DNA from: Clonostachys chloroleuca
Taxonomy: Eukaryota > Ascomycota > Sordariomycetes > Hypocreales > Bionectriaceae
Direction: 5' to 3'
Length of the DNA: 64,000 nucleotides
Assembly: GCA_037952775.1 (NCBI GenBank)
Contig: JBANAY010000003.1
Span: 26,164,001-26,228,000 of the forward strand
Shown: piece after piece, positions 1-10,952 of the stretch
Layout of the letters: the number at the start of each line of letters is the position of its first letter
How positions within the stretch are numbered: the stretch's first letter is position 1
The notes under the pieces: generated by a model
The model's input: only the letters and a program-made list of their open reading frames with translations
The model's database searches: none
What the model was told of the DNA's origin: nothing
Program-made: the position numbers and the translations under genes

Positions 1-831
1 AGGTTACAAGATGAACGGGGACGGTTTCTGGATGAGATGCTCTGATCTTGGGAAGCGGGAAAAAGAGGTCAATCATGCGCAGGTCCAGCCAGCCATCTTG
101 GCGGCCCTGGAGGAGGGGGACTGGCCGTGTTTAAGGGCCATGCTGTGGTGAGCATCGCCGCCAAAGATTGGGCGAGTGGCATGGGGCGGACGGGAGGGTA
201 TCACCTTGGCTGGGGCCAATGCGATGAAGACTGTAAGCGCCGGAGCTGCTTCTGCGCTGCAATTGGCCTGTTGGACTGTGGGGGATTGAGGTCCAGATAT
301 TCATATCCACAAAAGTTGCATGGGACCAATCAGAGCCGGCATCTGAGCGCTTCGAGGTGTGAATGGCCCCAGTTGTTGTGATATGTTGCACAGCGTGGGC
401 GGCTGGGCACCCAGCACTGTGCCTTCTGGTCAGCAAAAAACTGGCAGAAGTGGCACCATCTTGCTGGATATCACCAGTCAGAAGGTGAGAAGGGCGCTTG
501 CTGGATGTGATCGGTGTGCGGCGGATCGAGGGACGGAGCTATGCGCGAGGTGAGGTGATGGGCTTGCGGGGCTTCAGTGCCGTTGGCAGAGCCTCCTAGT
601 AGTCGCCATTGAACATCTCTACCGGCCCCGCAGCGGCCGAGAGAAGCTGAGAGGAGGCAGGCGTCATGGTAGAATGATTATCCGATACTGACCAGATGCC
701 TCAATCATACAAATAGGTATAGTTACTACCTGTTGGGCGTCGATAGAGTTCGTTCTACTTATGTGCGGCTATCTGCTCGCTCCCTTCCTGGCAACTCCGT
801 GAAATAAAACATGGCGCACCAAAGCTTGCGT
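1..831. other. intergenic, no gene seen
   Basis: Only short overlapping open frames on both strands are present. None has recognisable family motifs, plausible introns or a clear coding codon pattern. The segment becomes AT-rich from about 690 as it approaches the inverted-repeat element. Confidence 0.6.
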
Positions 832-952
832 AAGGCAGGGACCTCATTTTTAACCGGACACAATTATAAGAGAATAATAAATTATTCTATGATACTTAGC
901 TTGATATGGTTTTTACTACTAGGCTAAGTATCCTGATATCATATTGAAATTC
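832..952 (+). repeat. left terminal inverted repeat
   Basis: This AT-rich arm starts AAGGCAGGGACCTCATTTTT. It contains two internal palindromes: AGAATAAT/ATTATTCT at 871-888, and GATACTTAG (891-899) with CTAAGTATC (924-932). It is the inverted partner of 1254-1388. Confidence 0.7.
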
Positions 953-1253
953 AATGCTGAACTGTCTAGATGTGCCATGTTCCATGTCAGTCGCTAGTAA
1001 AACGGCCCGACGAGTTACGTCAGGATAGGCATGCAGCTGGTCCCGTCACTAGATTTATAGCGGAATCAATAGCCACCCGTCGTCTTCCTGAGCCGTGACG
1101 CTCCATCACACCTCCGTGGGGATTCCGTGCGACCCTCTACCAAAATGTATTAGGAGGAGAGACGGCTGGTCGGCAGAACGGACCCTACCACTAATGCCAA
1201 CTGGAGGATGGCAGGTGACTGACATAAAACATTGCACAACCAGAACCTCCAGT

Positions 1254-1388
1254 GTTCAATTTCAATATAATATCAAAACAACTACCCAATAATAAACACA
1301 ACATCAAGCTAAATACTATAGAAGGCAATAAATAATTTCCTCATTATTATGTTTAGTATTATTGATGAGAAAATGCGGTCCCTGACTT
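1254..1388 (-). repeat. right terminal inverted repeat
   Basis: Read on the minus strand this arm starts AAGTCAGGGACCGCATTTTC. It then follows the left arm with an indel of about 12 bases before the shared TTCTAT...TTAGCTTGAT block. It carries more T at variable positions than the left arm, consistent with uneven C-to-T decay. Confidence 0.7.
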
Positions 1389-3750
1389 GTGTGAACAGAG
1401 CCTTGGTGTACCATCTTTTAAGTCAGTCGCTTGGATGGAAATGGGCTTGTTGACTGGTGGTAGCATATGGAATAGAGTTTACACTCTGATCACCTGGCCT
1501 TGACTCGTCTCGGGAATGTAGATCACTAAGCCACAATATGATGCCGAGCGACGTGGTGTGTCTTGCGGTGTCAAAGCAGCAGCAATGCAAGAATGAGAGA
1601 CCCATGGCGTTAGAAACCGTTATGTCTGAATGAAGCTTGGCAACTGCCGGTAGCCCGTTCAGATTTCACCCAAGTTCCTCAGCCAAGATGGGGTAAATGT
1701 GATATCTACAAGCGTATACATAAGTACCCATTCTAGATGTGTAAGAGTATCATTGAAGCTTCCTAGCAGGAGTCGCACTATCTCGGCGAGTCTTGTACAT
1801 CAGAGGACTTTCTACCAGGAAGAGTGGAGAGCACTAATAGCTTGTAGGACATTCAATTTAGGCATGCTGACCGAAGCGGATGGTTTGCAGCCAGAAGCAT
1901 GTCGCTCCATGATCGGAAGCGTTTCGAAAAGACGTGCATGAATAACTCCAAACCTAAATGCAAAACACCCGGGATACCAGCTTCGTGCGGCTGCTGTAGA
2001 CACGCCGCGAAGACGACACGTAAGAACTGGGGCAGATCCGTTTCCGTTAGACGAAGCACCACAACGAGCCCAACAGGTAAAGCGGGAAATCGCAAGTGAG
2101 CGGGTTTAGTGAGCGCTGATGACTGAATACGGGCACTAAGCGCTAAGTATTACTTTTGACTGCATGTATTTTGGAGAAAAAGAAAGCCAAGGACACCCAC
2201 ACGAAAAAAAAAGAAAAAGTAAACATCCATCGGTCGAGGACTAGAACGGCTCTGCCAAGCGAGACGACCAAAAGCTTGCATCTGGGGGAAATTTCCGGTA
2301 GCGGTCCAGACCGGTCGATAAGACAATCTTTGCCGGAACTGGCGGTGATGGGCACAACACTTGTGTGGACCCTCGGTGCCAAGCAGCAGCTGGTGCTTGG
2401 ATTATCTTTCTGCAGAAGACGGCCCAATACAATCCAATACCTCTGCTGTGAGGCGTCACGGCAATTGCACCTTTGGGCGTGGGCATGGCAGTCTGCTCAT
2501 GCGCTCGCTCTATCACACCGGGGCGGGCCCTGCTCATGTAAGAGTTTAACCGCTGAAACCCTGACAGCTGTCGCATAATTGCTCCTCCCCGTCAGCTTGT
2601 CGGATGGGTGAGAGCGAGTACCTACATGGCTGGCCTCGTCTCCTATCTGGCTGCCACTAGTACATGGACAGCAGACGTGGTGAGGCTAGGCAACTGCCAA
2701 CTCGACACTACTTGTCATCTCGACTGGACCCTGGAGCAAGTGACAGGCACTTTTGCTGGATCTAGGCTGCGTGTAGTTTAGAGTGCAGCCGGTATGACCT
2801 CAAAGGCGCAATCAAGTACCTAATAGCAGGAGGCACCAGCAAATAGTGGAGGTTGGATGTACGTTACGTAGCACGCAGACAAGCCCGTTGTTCCGATTCT
2901 CGTACTCCACCCAAGCAACGACCTGATTAAAGACGGATTGAGAGCAATATGTAATAATAATTGCGATTTGGGGGGGGGGGGAGGAAGCCCAATGCCAGCG
3001 CGAGCTACCAGCTGATAGTATGTGCGTGCTCAGGTAAGGTTGCAGCATAGCCCAGCGGGCTCAGCACGGCAATAGTGGCTGCCATTACCTCCGGTACCGT
3101 GGGCAGATGCTCCTCATACGGACCCCATTCCATTTGGTCTCGGGAGACTGGCAGGGTGGATACATGACTGCATATCCCCAGAGCACAGGAAAAGGCACAT
3201 GTCAGGTAGCCGAGATGGGTGAATTGTAGGGGGCAGCCCGAGGCCGTGGCCCCAGGGCAGGCAACGGCGCGTCTCTGAGTAGGTTTCTTTGGGCATCAGA
3301 GACAACGGCGTCGGCAGGACTGGCAGCCAGCAACCTGGAGGCTTCTCGCGCTCTCGCGCTCTACGACCAGGGTCCTCGCTCAGATGTTGCTGCTAAAGTT
3401 AGGCCTGGTCCAGGGACCACAAGCTACACACATCTTCCCCACCCCTGCTGGGCCAATATTCACGACACAGAGTCTCGACCCGTTTCGCCTCAGAATCCAT
3501 CCATCGATCGTGCCCGCCCGTCCCGTCTAGCTTTGAGTGCTGCCACTGCCTCCCTTCCTTTGGCGACGCACCTGCTAGCACCAACCGGGCATGTTTCAAC
3601 GGCGATCCCTCCTAGGCTTGCTCGCTCCCAGTATCCCGCATGCCCACGTTATTGTTATTCTGACAGTCGATCCAGCCTTGGTTCTACTATCCATTCGATT
3701 ACTCGAGACTGAGTCCATGGCAATTCTAGCCAGCCCCAGCACTGAACCAA
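1389..3750. other. intergenic, no gene seen
   Basis: Open frames of 60-140 codons overlap on both strands, and none resembles a known family. A 12-base G homopolymer lies at 2970-2981. No tRNA or rRNA signature was found by eye. Confidence 0.55.
2970..2981 (+). repeat. poly-G tract (12 bases)
   Basis: A simple homopolymer run in intergenic DNA. It is prone to length variation and sequencing error. Confidence 0.9.
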
Positions 3751-3753
3751 GAC

Positions 3754-4988
3754 GTGTGTCTCCCTAGGCGTGCTTCCTTTCCTTTTCGTGGTGAATCCCG
3801 TGGATCGATTTCTCTCCTCCCTCCATCCCATCCTATCCCATCCCACACCACCACACATTGCATTACATTGGAGTGCCTTGCATCCAGCTGTGCCTATCCC
3901 ATCGACGTGCGTCCAACGATATTGCACTCACCCAGGCCTGGAAGAGCCCTCCCCTCCTTTCTACAGCCCCAACCTTGCTGCCTCCAGTTGCCTCCTACCC
4001 ACTATTATTCCGTGCCGTTCTTGCAGAAGCAGCTTGCTTGCTTTGTTGCCCGCCACTTGCCGCCTGCATTATCCACATACGACAGCAACACAGCAAACAA
4101 CCCACCACCAACGCCAGGGCAATTAGGTACACGGCAGTACCTCCAGCACCTATAGCCCACGCACCTCGAGCCGTCCTCGGGCTGGATATTCCTCTCGCTA
4201 TCTCTCTCGCATCACTGCCTCTGCTCGCGCACCGCATCCAGTCGCAGCAAGCTGCAGCTTCTCTCCCCCACCCCCTTGCTCTGGCATTCAGACACCTGAT
4301 ACCTACCTACTTCCGCCTCACCGGCCAAGGTACGCGTATAGGATTCCCATCAACGGTGTTGAGGCTTCCCTGGCCTGTGGGTGGTCCCGATGGTTTCTCC
4401 CCCCAGATAGACGCTGCCCATCCTCTCATCCCCTCCCTTCTGGAGCTTCTGTCCATCGCAGTACGCGAGTTCCTCGATCCCTCGACACGTTCTTCGCTCG
4501 AGCAGGGACGAACTCCGCCGCGGTTATCTCTGCTATCCTCACCGGTCTACTCTTCATTTTCCTGTTTGCTAGCGCCTCGACAAGCTCCTGGGCTCACTCG
4601 CTCACTTCCGTGGAAAGCCAAGAAAAGACAGAAGTTGTTGCTTGGGAACGGCGATCCCACGTCGTCTAAACCCTGTCTCACACATCGCTCGCTGCTCTCA
4701 CTAATACTTACTTTCACACGCTCATCCACTCTACCCTCTCTCCCTCTCTTCCGACCTTCTTGTTCTCTCAGCCTGAACCTATTCAGGCTAGTATTGGTCG
4801 AAACACTGACAAAATCGACCCTCTCTGCTACCCAACGCACCATATTTGAATGCGCAACCCGCAGGCTTGCCTTTCCCCTCGACTTGACCTGCTTGAGAGG
4901 CACCTACTTGGCTAGGCGACCCATCGGATTAAACCCCCGTTTATCACATATAAGTTCCCGCCCACCCCCCGTTTTTGGCGCCTTGTAA
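3754..4988 (+). promoter_or_regulatory. pyrimidine-rich promoter/5' leader of the histidine kinase
   Basis: This 1.2-kb stretch on the coding strand is dominated by CT-rich blocks, typical of fungal promoters and long leaders. Because it is stop-poor it holds a 376-codon frame (3858-4988) whose TAA directly abuts the kinase ATG. The translation is Ser/Pro/Leu/Arg-rich with no domain, so I regard it as leader rather than gene. If it is all transcribed, upstream ATGs could control kinase translation. Confidence 0.5.
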
Positions 4989-7900
4989 ATGCAGCAACGA
5001 AGCGACGACTCTGTCCCGCGGCCAGGTTCAAAGTCCCCCTTTAACAATACCGAAGACCTCCCCCCGAATTCTCTTCAGCGAGACTCGAGCATTCCGACAG
5101 CGAGCCAAGGTGACTCGGTTCCCAGCACTCACGCGGAACCCCGACATCAAGCTACTAACACACTAGGAAGCCTGTCAAGGGGATGGCTTCCTGAGAACTC
5201 TAACCCTGGCCGCGGCCACACCAGTGGCCAGACGCTCACAACTGGTCTAACTTCGGTGGTAGACCATGCGAAGCCCTCGTCGTCAAGACTGTCGCAACAA
5301 GCTATCGTTGAGCCCGGAAGTTCTAAGTACCCAGGACTGAATACCTCTCATCAGCCCAAAGTAATCAGTGGACTCCATAACAGTGTGAAACGAGCTTCAT
5401 CCAGGCCAGCCTTGACTGACAGCACCATGGATCCATCACCCGTGAAGAAGCCTCGAACCGGAGCATCTCCTCCGAGGATGAGTGACATGCCCAAGTCCAC
5501 TCTGAGCATATCCTCGGCAGGGCCTTCGCAACCAGAGGGTCCGGCATCACCTCTTTTCTTTTCACATTCCTCCTCAGCTCGGAATATCACACGACCGCCG
5601 AATTTCCCTGCCTCAGATCCCGCACCGTCCATCCTGGCTCGCATTCGAGATGAGCCGTCAGGCTCCGTAACAACATTGAAGTTACCCCGTGCTAATATCA
5701 GCTCCCCCAGTCCAGCTAGATCTGGTAGTACACCAGGGAGCTGGGGTTCCTCCATGGACACTACCGCTCCTGCACTGACACCTGATGCACGCTCCATCTC
5801 GCCAGGTTTGCAAGGGCTGAGCAGCGCAGACCTCATTGATCTTTTAGACCAAGATGTTCGGCCGACTTTTCTTGTTGACATGGGAAATCCTGCCAATGCG
5901 AGTCGCGCTGGCCTACACATCTTATTCTACAACCGAGCATTAAGAACTTCGCACCACGTCTTACGACTTCTCACTGTGGACCAGGAAGACGTACCCAGAG
6001 CAGCCGAGTATGGGAATTTTAAGGCATGGGCGATCAGTTCGACTAAGGGACGGGATGGACAAGACGTTCCCCCTCCACCGCACATATATGGAGGAATAAC
6101 CTGGACATGCTCAACACTCCGTCGGCGATTTCGATTTGTTAGCGGTAACACACCACTCGAACCCATACAAGCAGAATCCCCAGCACCTCTCGCCGATGTC
6201 CCTGCAGCGATTGATCAGCAAGGCGAAGATCCTACCCCGGATATCCCACTTACCCCAGAAGTTGATCCTGTGGACCCTTCTGACTATTTTGGCGATGCTC
6301 GGCGTAAATCTTCACAGGCCGAATCAATTGTCGAAACTATCCCCGAAATTCCACTTCTTGATACAGAATCTCGGCACCATCCCGACGATTTTACCAACGA
6401 GGTACTGCAGGCGCAGATTGCAAGACCTTGCTTCGATTGGACAAGGATTCCACTGATGGATGACCTTCCTGAGCATATTCGGTTGGCTAGGACAACGGAT
6501 TGGTCTTCAACGTCCTTGGGGCCCACCGAAGATTGGCCACATGAGTTGAGGGCCATGTCTAATCTTGTCATGGGCAGCCCGCACCCGGCGGCTCTCTATT
6601 GGGGACCCGATTTTGTTTCCATATACAATGCTGCCTACATAGACTTGGCAGGCCAAAAACACCCCAGCCTTATGGGAGCGAAATACACAGAGGCTTGGCC
6701 CGAAATTTGGGATGACATAGCTCCAGTTTTCCAGGCTGCCTGGGAATCCGGGCAAGCAACCATGAAAAACGACAATCAACTCTTCATCAACCGACATGGA
6801 TTCTTGGAGGAAACCTTTTTCTCATGGTCCATTGTGCCCCTGGTGGGTGCAGATGGCGAGGTTGTGGGACTGTACAATCCAGCTTTTGAGAACACAAGGA
6901 GGAAGGTTACTGACAGACGAATGCTCACTCTTCGCGAAGTAGGAGAACGAACGTCTTTGGCCACAAGCATGAAAGGCTTCTGGCCTCAAGTCCAAAAGGG
7001 GCTAGAATACAACGAATACGACGTCCCATTCGCCCTATTGTACTCCCTCAAAGACGATGCCGAGAGCGAAGTCTCCTCCTTGCACTCAGCCAGCCTCCAC
7101 AGCACACAGTTGTGTCTCGAGGGGTCTATCGGTGTCACTGCAGACCATCCCGTCGCTGTTGAGTCCCTGGACCTGCGTTCCTCAGACGAAGGATTTGCCC
7201 CTTATATGCGTCAGTGTATGGCGTCTGGTGGAGGTGCAGCGGTCTTATCTACCGAAGATGGAACTCTGCCAGCCGACTTGATTGAGGGTCTAGATTGGAA
7301 AGGATTCGGCGACCCATGTAGAACCATCATTGTTTTCCCAGTGCTCCCTACCACCGTCGGGGATTCGGTTGTTGGCTTTATCGTCATGGGTGTGAACCCC
7401 CGAAGGCCCTACGATGATGATTACAAGCTTTTCATCAATCTCCTTGCACGTCAGCTAGCCACATCCATGGCGTCTGTCGTCCTTTTCGAAGAGGAAATTA
7501 AGCGCGGTCAGCGAGCGGCGAGACTAGCCGCTTTAGACCGTCAAGAGCTCTTAATGCAACTACAACTCAAGTCCCAAGAAGCCGTCGATATCGAATACAG
7601 ATTCACCCGCATGGCCGAGTTCTCCCCTGTCGGTATGTTCATTGCTGATTCCGATGGCGTGATCAACTACTACAACGAAATGTGGTGGCAAATCTCTCGG
7701 GTGTTGCCTCACATGAGGGGTGAAGGCGCGTGGATGGACAGCGTTCGGACGGAGGACAGGCCTGCCCTTGAGCGGGCCTGGCAAAAGTTACTTGAGGAGA
7801 AGGTGACCATATCAGCTGAATTTCGTTTCAAATGCACCCAGCAAAACGGCGATTCAACCATTGACACTTGGGTTCTCATGAGTGCCTACCCAGACAAGAC

Positions 7901-9513
7901 CCCAGATGGAAAAATCAACTTCATTTTTGGTTGCATCACAGACATTTCATCTCAGAAATGGGCTGAGAAGGTCCAGAGCGAACGGCGAGAGGAAGCTGTC
8001 GAGCTGAAACGTCAACAAGAAAACTTCATCGACATTACAAGCCACGAGATGCGAAACCCCCTTTCCGCCATTTTACAGTGTGCTGACCAAATCACGAACA
8101 ACATTACTGCATTCGCTTCACACGATGTTCGAGGAGAAATAGAAACGCTGTTGGAGAACTGCTTGGATGCCGCTAACACAATCAACCTTTGTGCAAGCCA
8201 TCAGAAACGAATCGTGGATGACATCCTCACACTCTCAAAACTCGATTCGAACCTCCTCAACGTCACGCCTATTGACGAACAACCCATCAAGGTCGTCCAA
8301 AGAGCGCTCAAGATGTTCGAGTCGGAGATTGTCGCACATGACATTGAATTCGAGTTTCGGGTCGACAAGAGCTTCGAGGAGTACGGCATTAAATGGGTTA
8401 AGCTAGACCCTTCTCGACTCAGCCAAGTCTTGATCAATTTGATGACGAATGCGATCAAATTCACTCAGGGAAGAGAACGGAGGAGTATTGTTGTTAGTGT
8501 TGCAGCTTCGAAGGACGTTGAACAAGTCACGAAGCAAGAGGGTATTCGTTTCTTTGAGAGAAGCCCCAACGGGCGACCAGCTATGGATATAGACAATGAG
8601 GAGGATTGGGGAAGTGGTGAGCGAGTAAATATTCACTGCACAGTAGAGGATAGCGGCCCGGGATTGGGGCATGAGGAACTAAAGTTGTTGTTCCAGCGGT
8701 TTCAACAAGCCACTCCCCGAACGCATGTGCAATATGGCGGTTCTGGGCTAGGCTTGTTCATCTCAAGGATCCTAACCGAAATGCAAGGAGGACAGATCAG
8801 CGTGTCCTCAGATCCTGGAATGGGCAGCAAATTTACTTTTTACATCCAGAGCCGCATCTGCCTCAACCCCCCTGCCGATTACGAACGCATTTCGCCTTTC
8901 AAGATAGCACGGAAGATACAGTCGCCAGCCGCAACCGTAACAGCAACCGCAACCGGGCCTATCAGCAGCAGTCCCGTATCTCGAACCAACTCCGATACCA
9001 AGGGCAATCCCTACTACGATGTTTTGATCGTGGAAGATAACATTGTGAACCAAAAGGTATTACAGAGACAACTACGGAACTGTGGCAACAATACCTTCGT
9101 GGCGAATCATGGCAAAGAAGCTCTCCAAACTCTACAGCGTTCGAGATTTTGGGCCGGGCAGGAATCGGAGGGTCTTGACATCTCGGTCATTCTAATGGAC
9201 TTGGAAATGCCCGTGATGGATGGCATGACATGCGCCCGCAAGATCAGAGAGTTGGAAAAGGAAGGTACAATAGTTCAACATATCCCCATCATTGCCGTCA
9301 CTGCATATGCCAGGCCTGAGCAAATACAGAGCGCCAAGGCCGCAGGAATTGTAAGCTGAATCCCGTCCACTTCCTTAACCACTTTACATTAGAGTTCATT
9401 GCTAAACTATTCTATAGGACGACGTCATCTCGAAGCCGTTTCGAATTCCAGAACTAATGCCAAAAATTGAAGAACTTGTTGGCAAATACAAAAGCCTTTC
9501 TATCACCAACTGA
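4989..9513 (+). CDS. hybrid histidine kinase (PAS - HisKA - HATPase - receiver)
   Basis: This is a two-component hybrid sensor kinase that autophosphorylates a histidine and passes the phosphate to its own receiver, then normally to an HPt protein. The CDS joins 4989-9350 and 9418-9513 (67-bp intron) and encodes 1485 aa. Residues 1-480 are Ser/Pro-rich and probably disordered. A PAS-like sensor begins near 498 (LARTTDWSSTSLGP), followed by a GAF-like region and a second PAS near 868-1000. The H-box ITSHEMRNP places the phospho-acceptor at His1019. The N box (NLMTNAIKFT, about 1150) and G boxes (EDSGPGLG about 1219, GGSGLGLF about 1250) form the ATPase domain. The receiver starts near 1344 (VLIVEDN), with Asp1404 in ILMDLEMPVMDG. 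Exon 2 supplies the conserved ISKPF lysine, which confirms the splice. There is no membrane segment, so it is probably cytosolic. The fungal HK class and the signal it senses are not determined. Confidence 0.93.
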
Positions 9514-10952
9514 TCGACAACGCATTGCAAATCGTCGCCACCTTCAACAAAACAATCTCTTTTGCGTTAATTCATCGCGACAATTTGATACATTCACGCT
9601 CCCATTCTCTGGGGGTGGACGATTCTATTTCGACTCCGACCTCTTCTAAATCGCGGAGACCATTGTTTTAGCATTGACCTTGTCATCATTCATATATTTA
9701 TCACTCATGGCGTTTGTTGGGCATGAAAAGAATGCGGGGAGTACGCGCGGATTATTAAATGGTTTTGGCTTTCTGATTCCCCGCCCCTCCTTTAGAGGAG
9801 AAGAGGCTTGCTCTTGACTTACGAGCCGGCTCGCAAGACCTGTTTATCGGTCCTTTAACGAGGGGCTCTTGGCTTTGCAGTATCAACATATTACCTACAT
9901 TGAAGCATGGCGGATTTATTTTACAAGGGTCATCTTCATTATTATTTTCTTATACATAGGCGTACGCAGACGGCTGGAGGACCTTTTGCGAGAACAGAGG
10001 GCAGGCACAATTAACTTGGATTGATCGATACCTGGACGAGATATACGAGGCATGAGACATACCAGATATGGAAGTATCATATGAAGAGTAGGAGATTGAT
10101 GTTCCATGCATGTCAACCCCCTGATTTGTTAATGTAATTTACTGTCGGCAGCATCATCAGCCGACAACATATTTTACGGGATTTAAAACTCGTCACTTTT
10201 AAAGAACAAAAGGAGGAGGGGTTAGAATAAACAAAGACTTAGGTAGCAAGATAAACTCTATAGAGCAAAGCAACTCTAAACAAACAAGTGACAGGAGAAC
10301 CCAACTGAAAGAAGAAGAGATGTTCAGCGTCAAATCTCAAATCATACCGTAGCCATAAACACTCATTCTTGGGACTAGATACCCTCCCTCCAACGACGTT
10401 AATCTTATACGTAGAATTAAGACAGCATGATTCAGTATAAATGGCACAGAATACAAGAGACACCAAGTCACGATATGCAAATTAAAGGCAAGATAGGTTG
10501 AGAAACACAAACGATTGTATATTATTAGTTATTACGAGTATTCCTTTTCCTCCCCGGGTATCAGATCGACGGAACGGATGCAACGCACAAGAGAAACGAC
10601 GGAAAGAACAAAAAAACCAAAAAGGAGCAGAAAGACGAACAGCAGGCCAAGAGACGTCGACGGACCAGATAGTGACCCCGTACGACCCTTGGCTTGCCAG
10701 AATGACCGCCGGGGGCCACCCGTATATGCATTGCAAAAGACAATAAACGAAAATTGGTATCAGTGAAAGCAGTCTTGACAGGGTATCTTGGTATCATGTG
10801 AAGAAATGCAGACAATTTCCTTCCATTCCAACCCTTTCCGTGAGTTTGGTATGAGTTTTTTTTTCTTTGTATGTTTTCTCTTTTGTGGGATCATAAAATG
10901 AGCGAGTGGAGCCTCGAAGTAGGACCAAGGTTCAGCGCCCAACAAACACTCT
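9514..10952. other. 3' intergenic region between convergent genes
   Basis: This holds the 3' flanks of the histidine kinase (plus) and the PH-domain gene (minus). Short frames only. No terminator motif can be assigned beyond AT-rich stretches such as those around 9670-9720. Confidence 0.5.

Larger units (their letters stand above)
832..1388. mobile_element. MITE-like element with long degenerate terminal inverted repeats
   Basis: The left end (832 to about 952) and the reverse complement of the right end (1388 back to about 1254) align over some 120-135 bases. Both begin AAGnCAGGGACC followed by nCATTTT. Further in they share TTCTAT, then TTAGCTTGAT, then ATATTGAAATT, in the same order and at similar spacing. 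Many mismatches are C/T or G/A transitions, as expected from RIP or old age. The roughly 300 bp between the arms contain no convincing ORF, so this is a non-autonomous DNA element rather than an intact transposon. A target-site duplication is not clear; only a GT dinucleotide flanks both ends. The superfamily cannot be assigned from the sequence alone. Confidence 0.72.
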
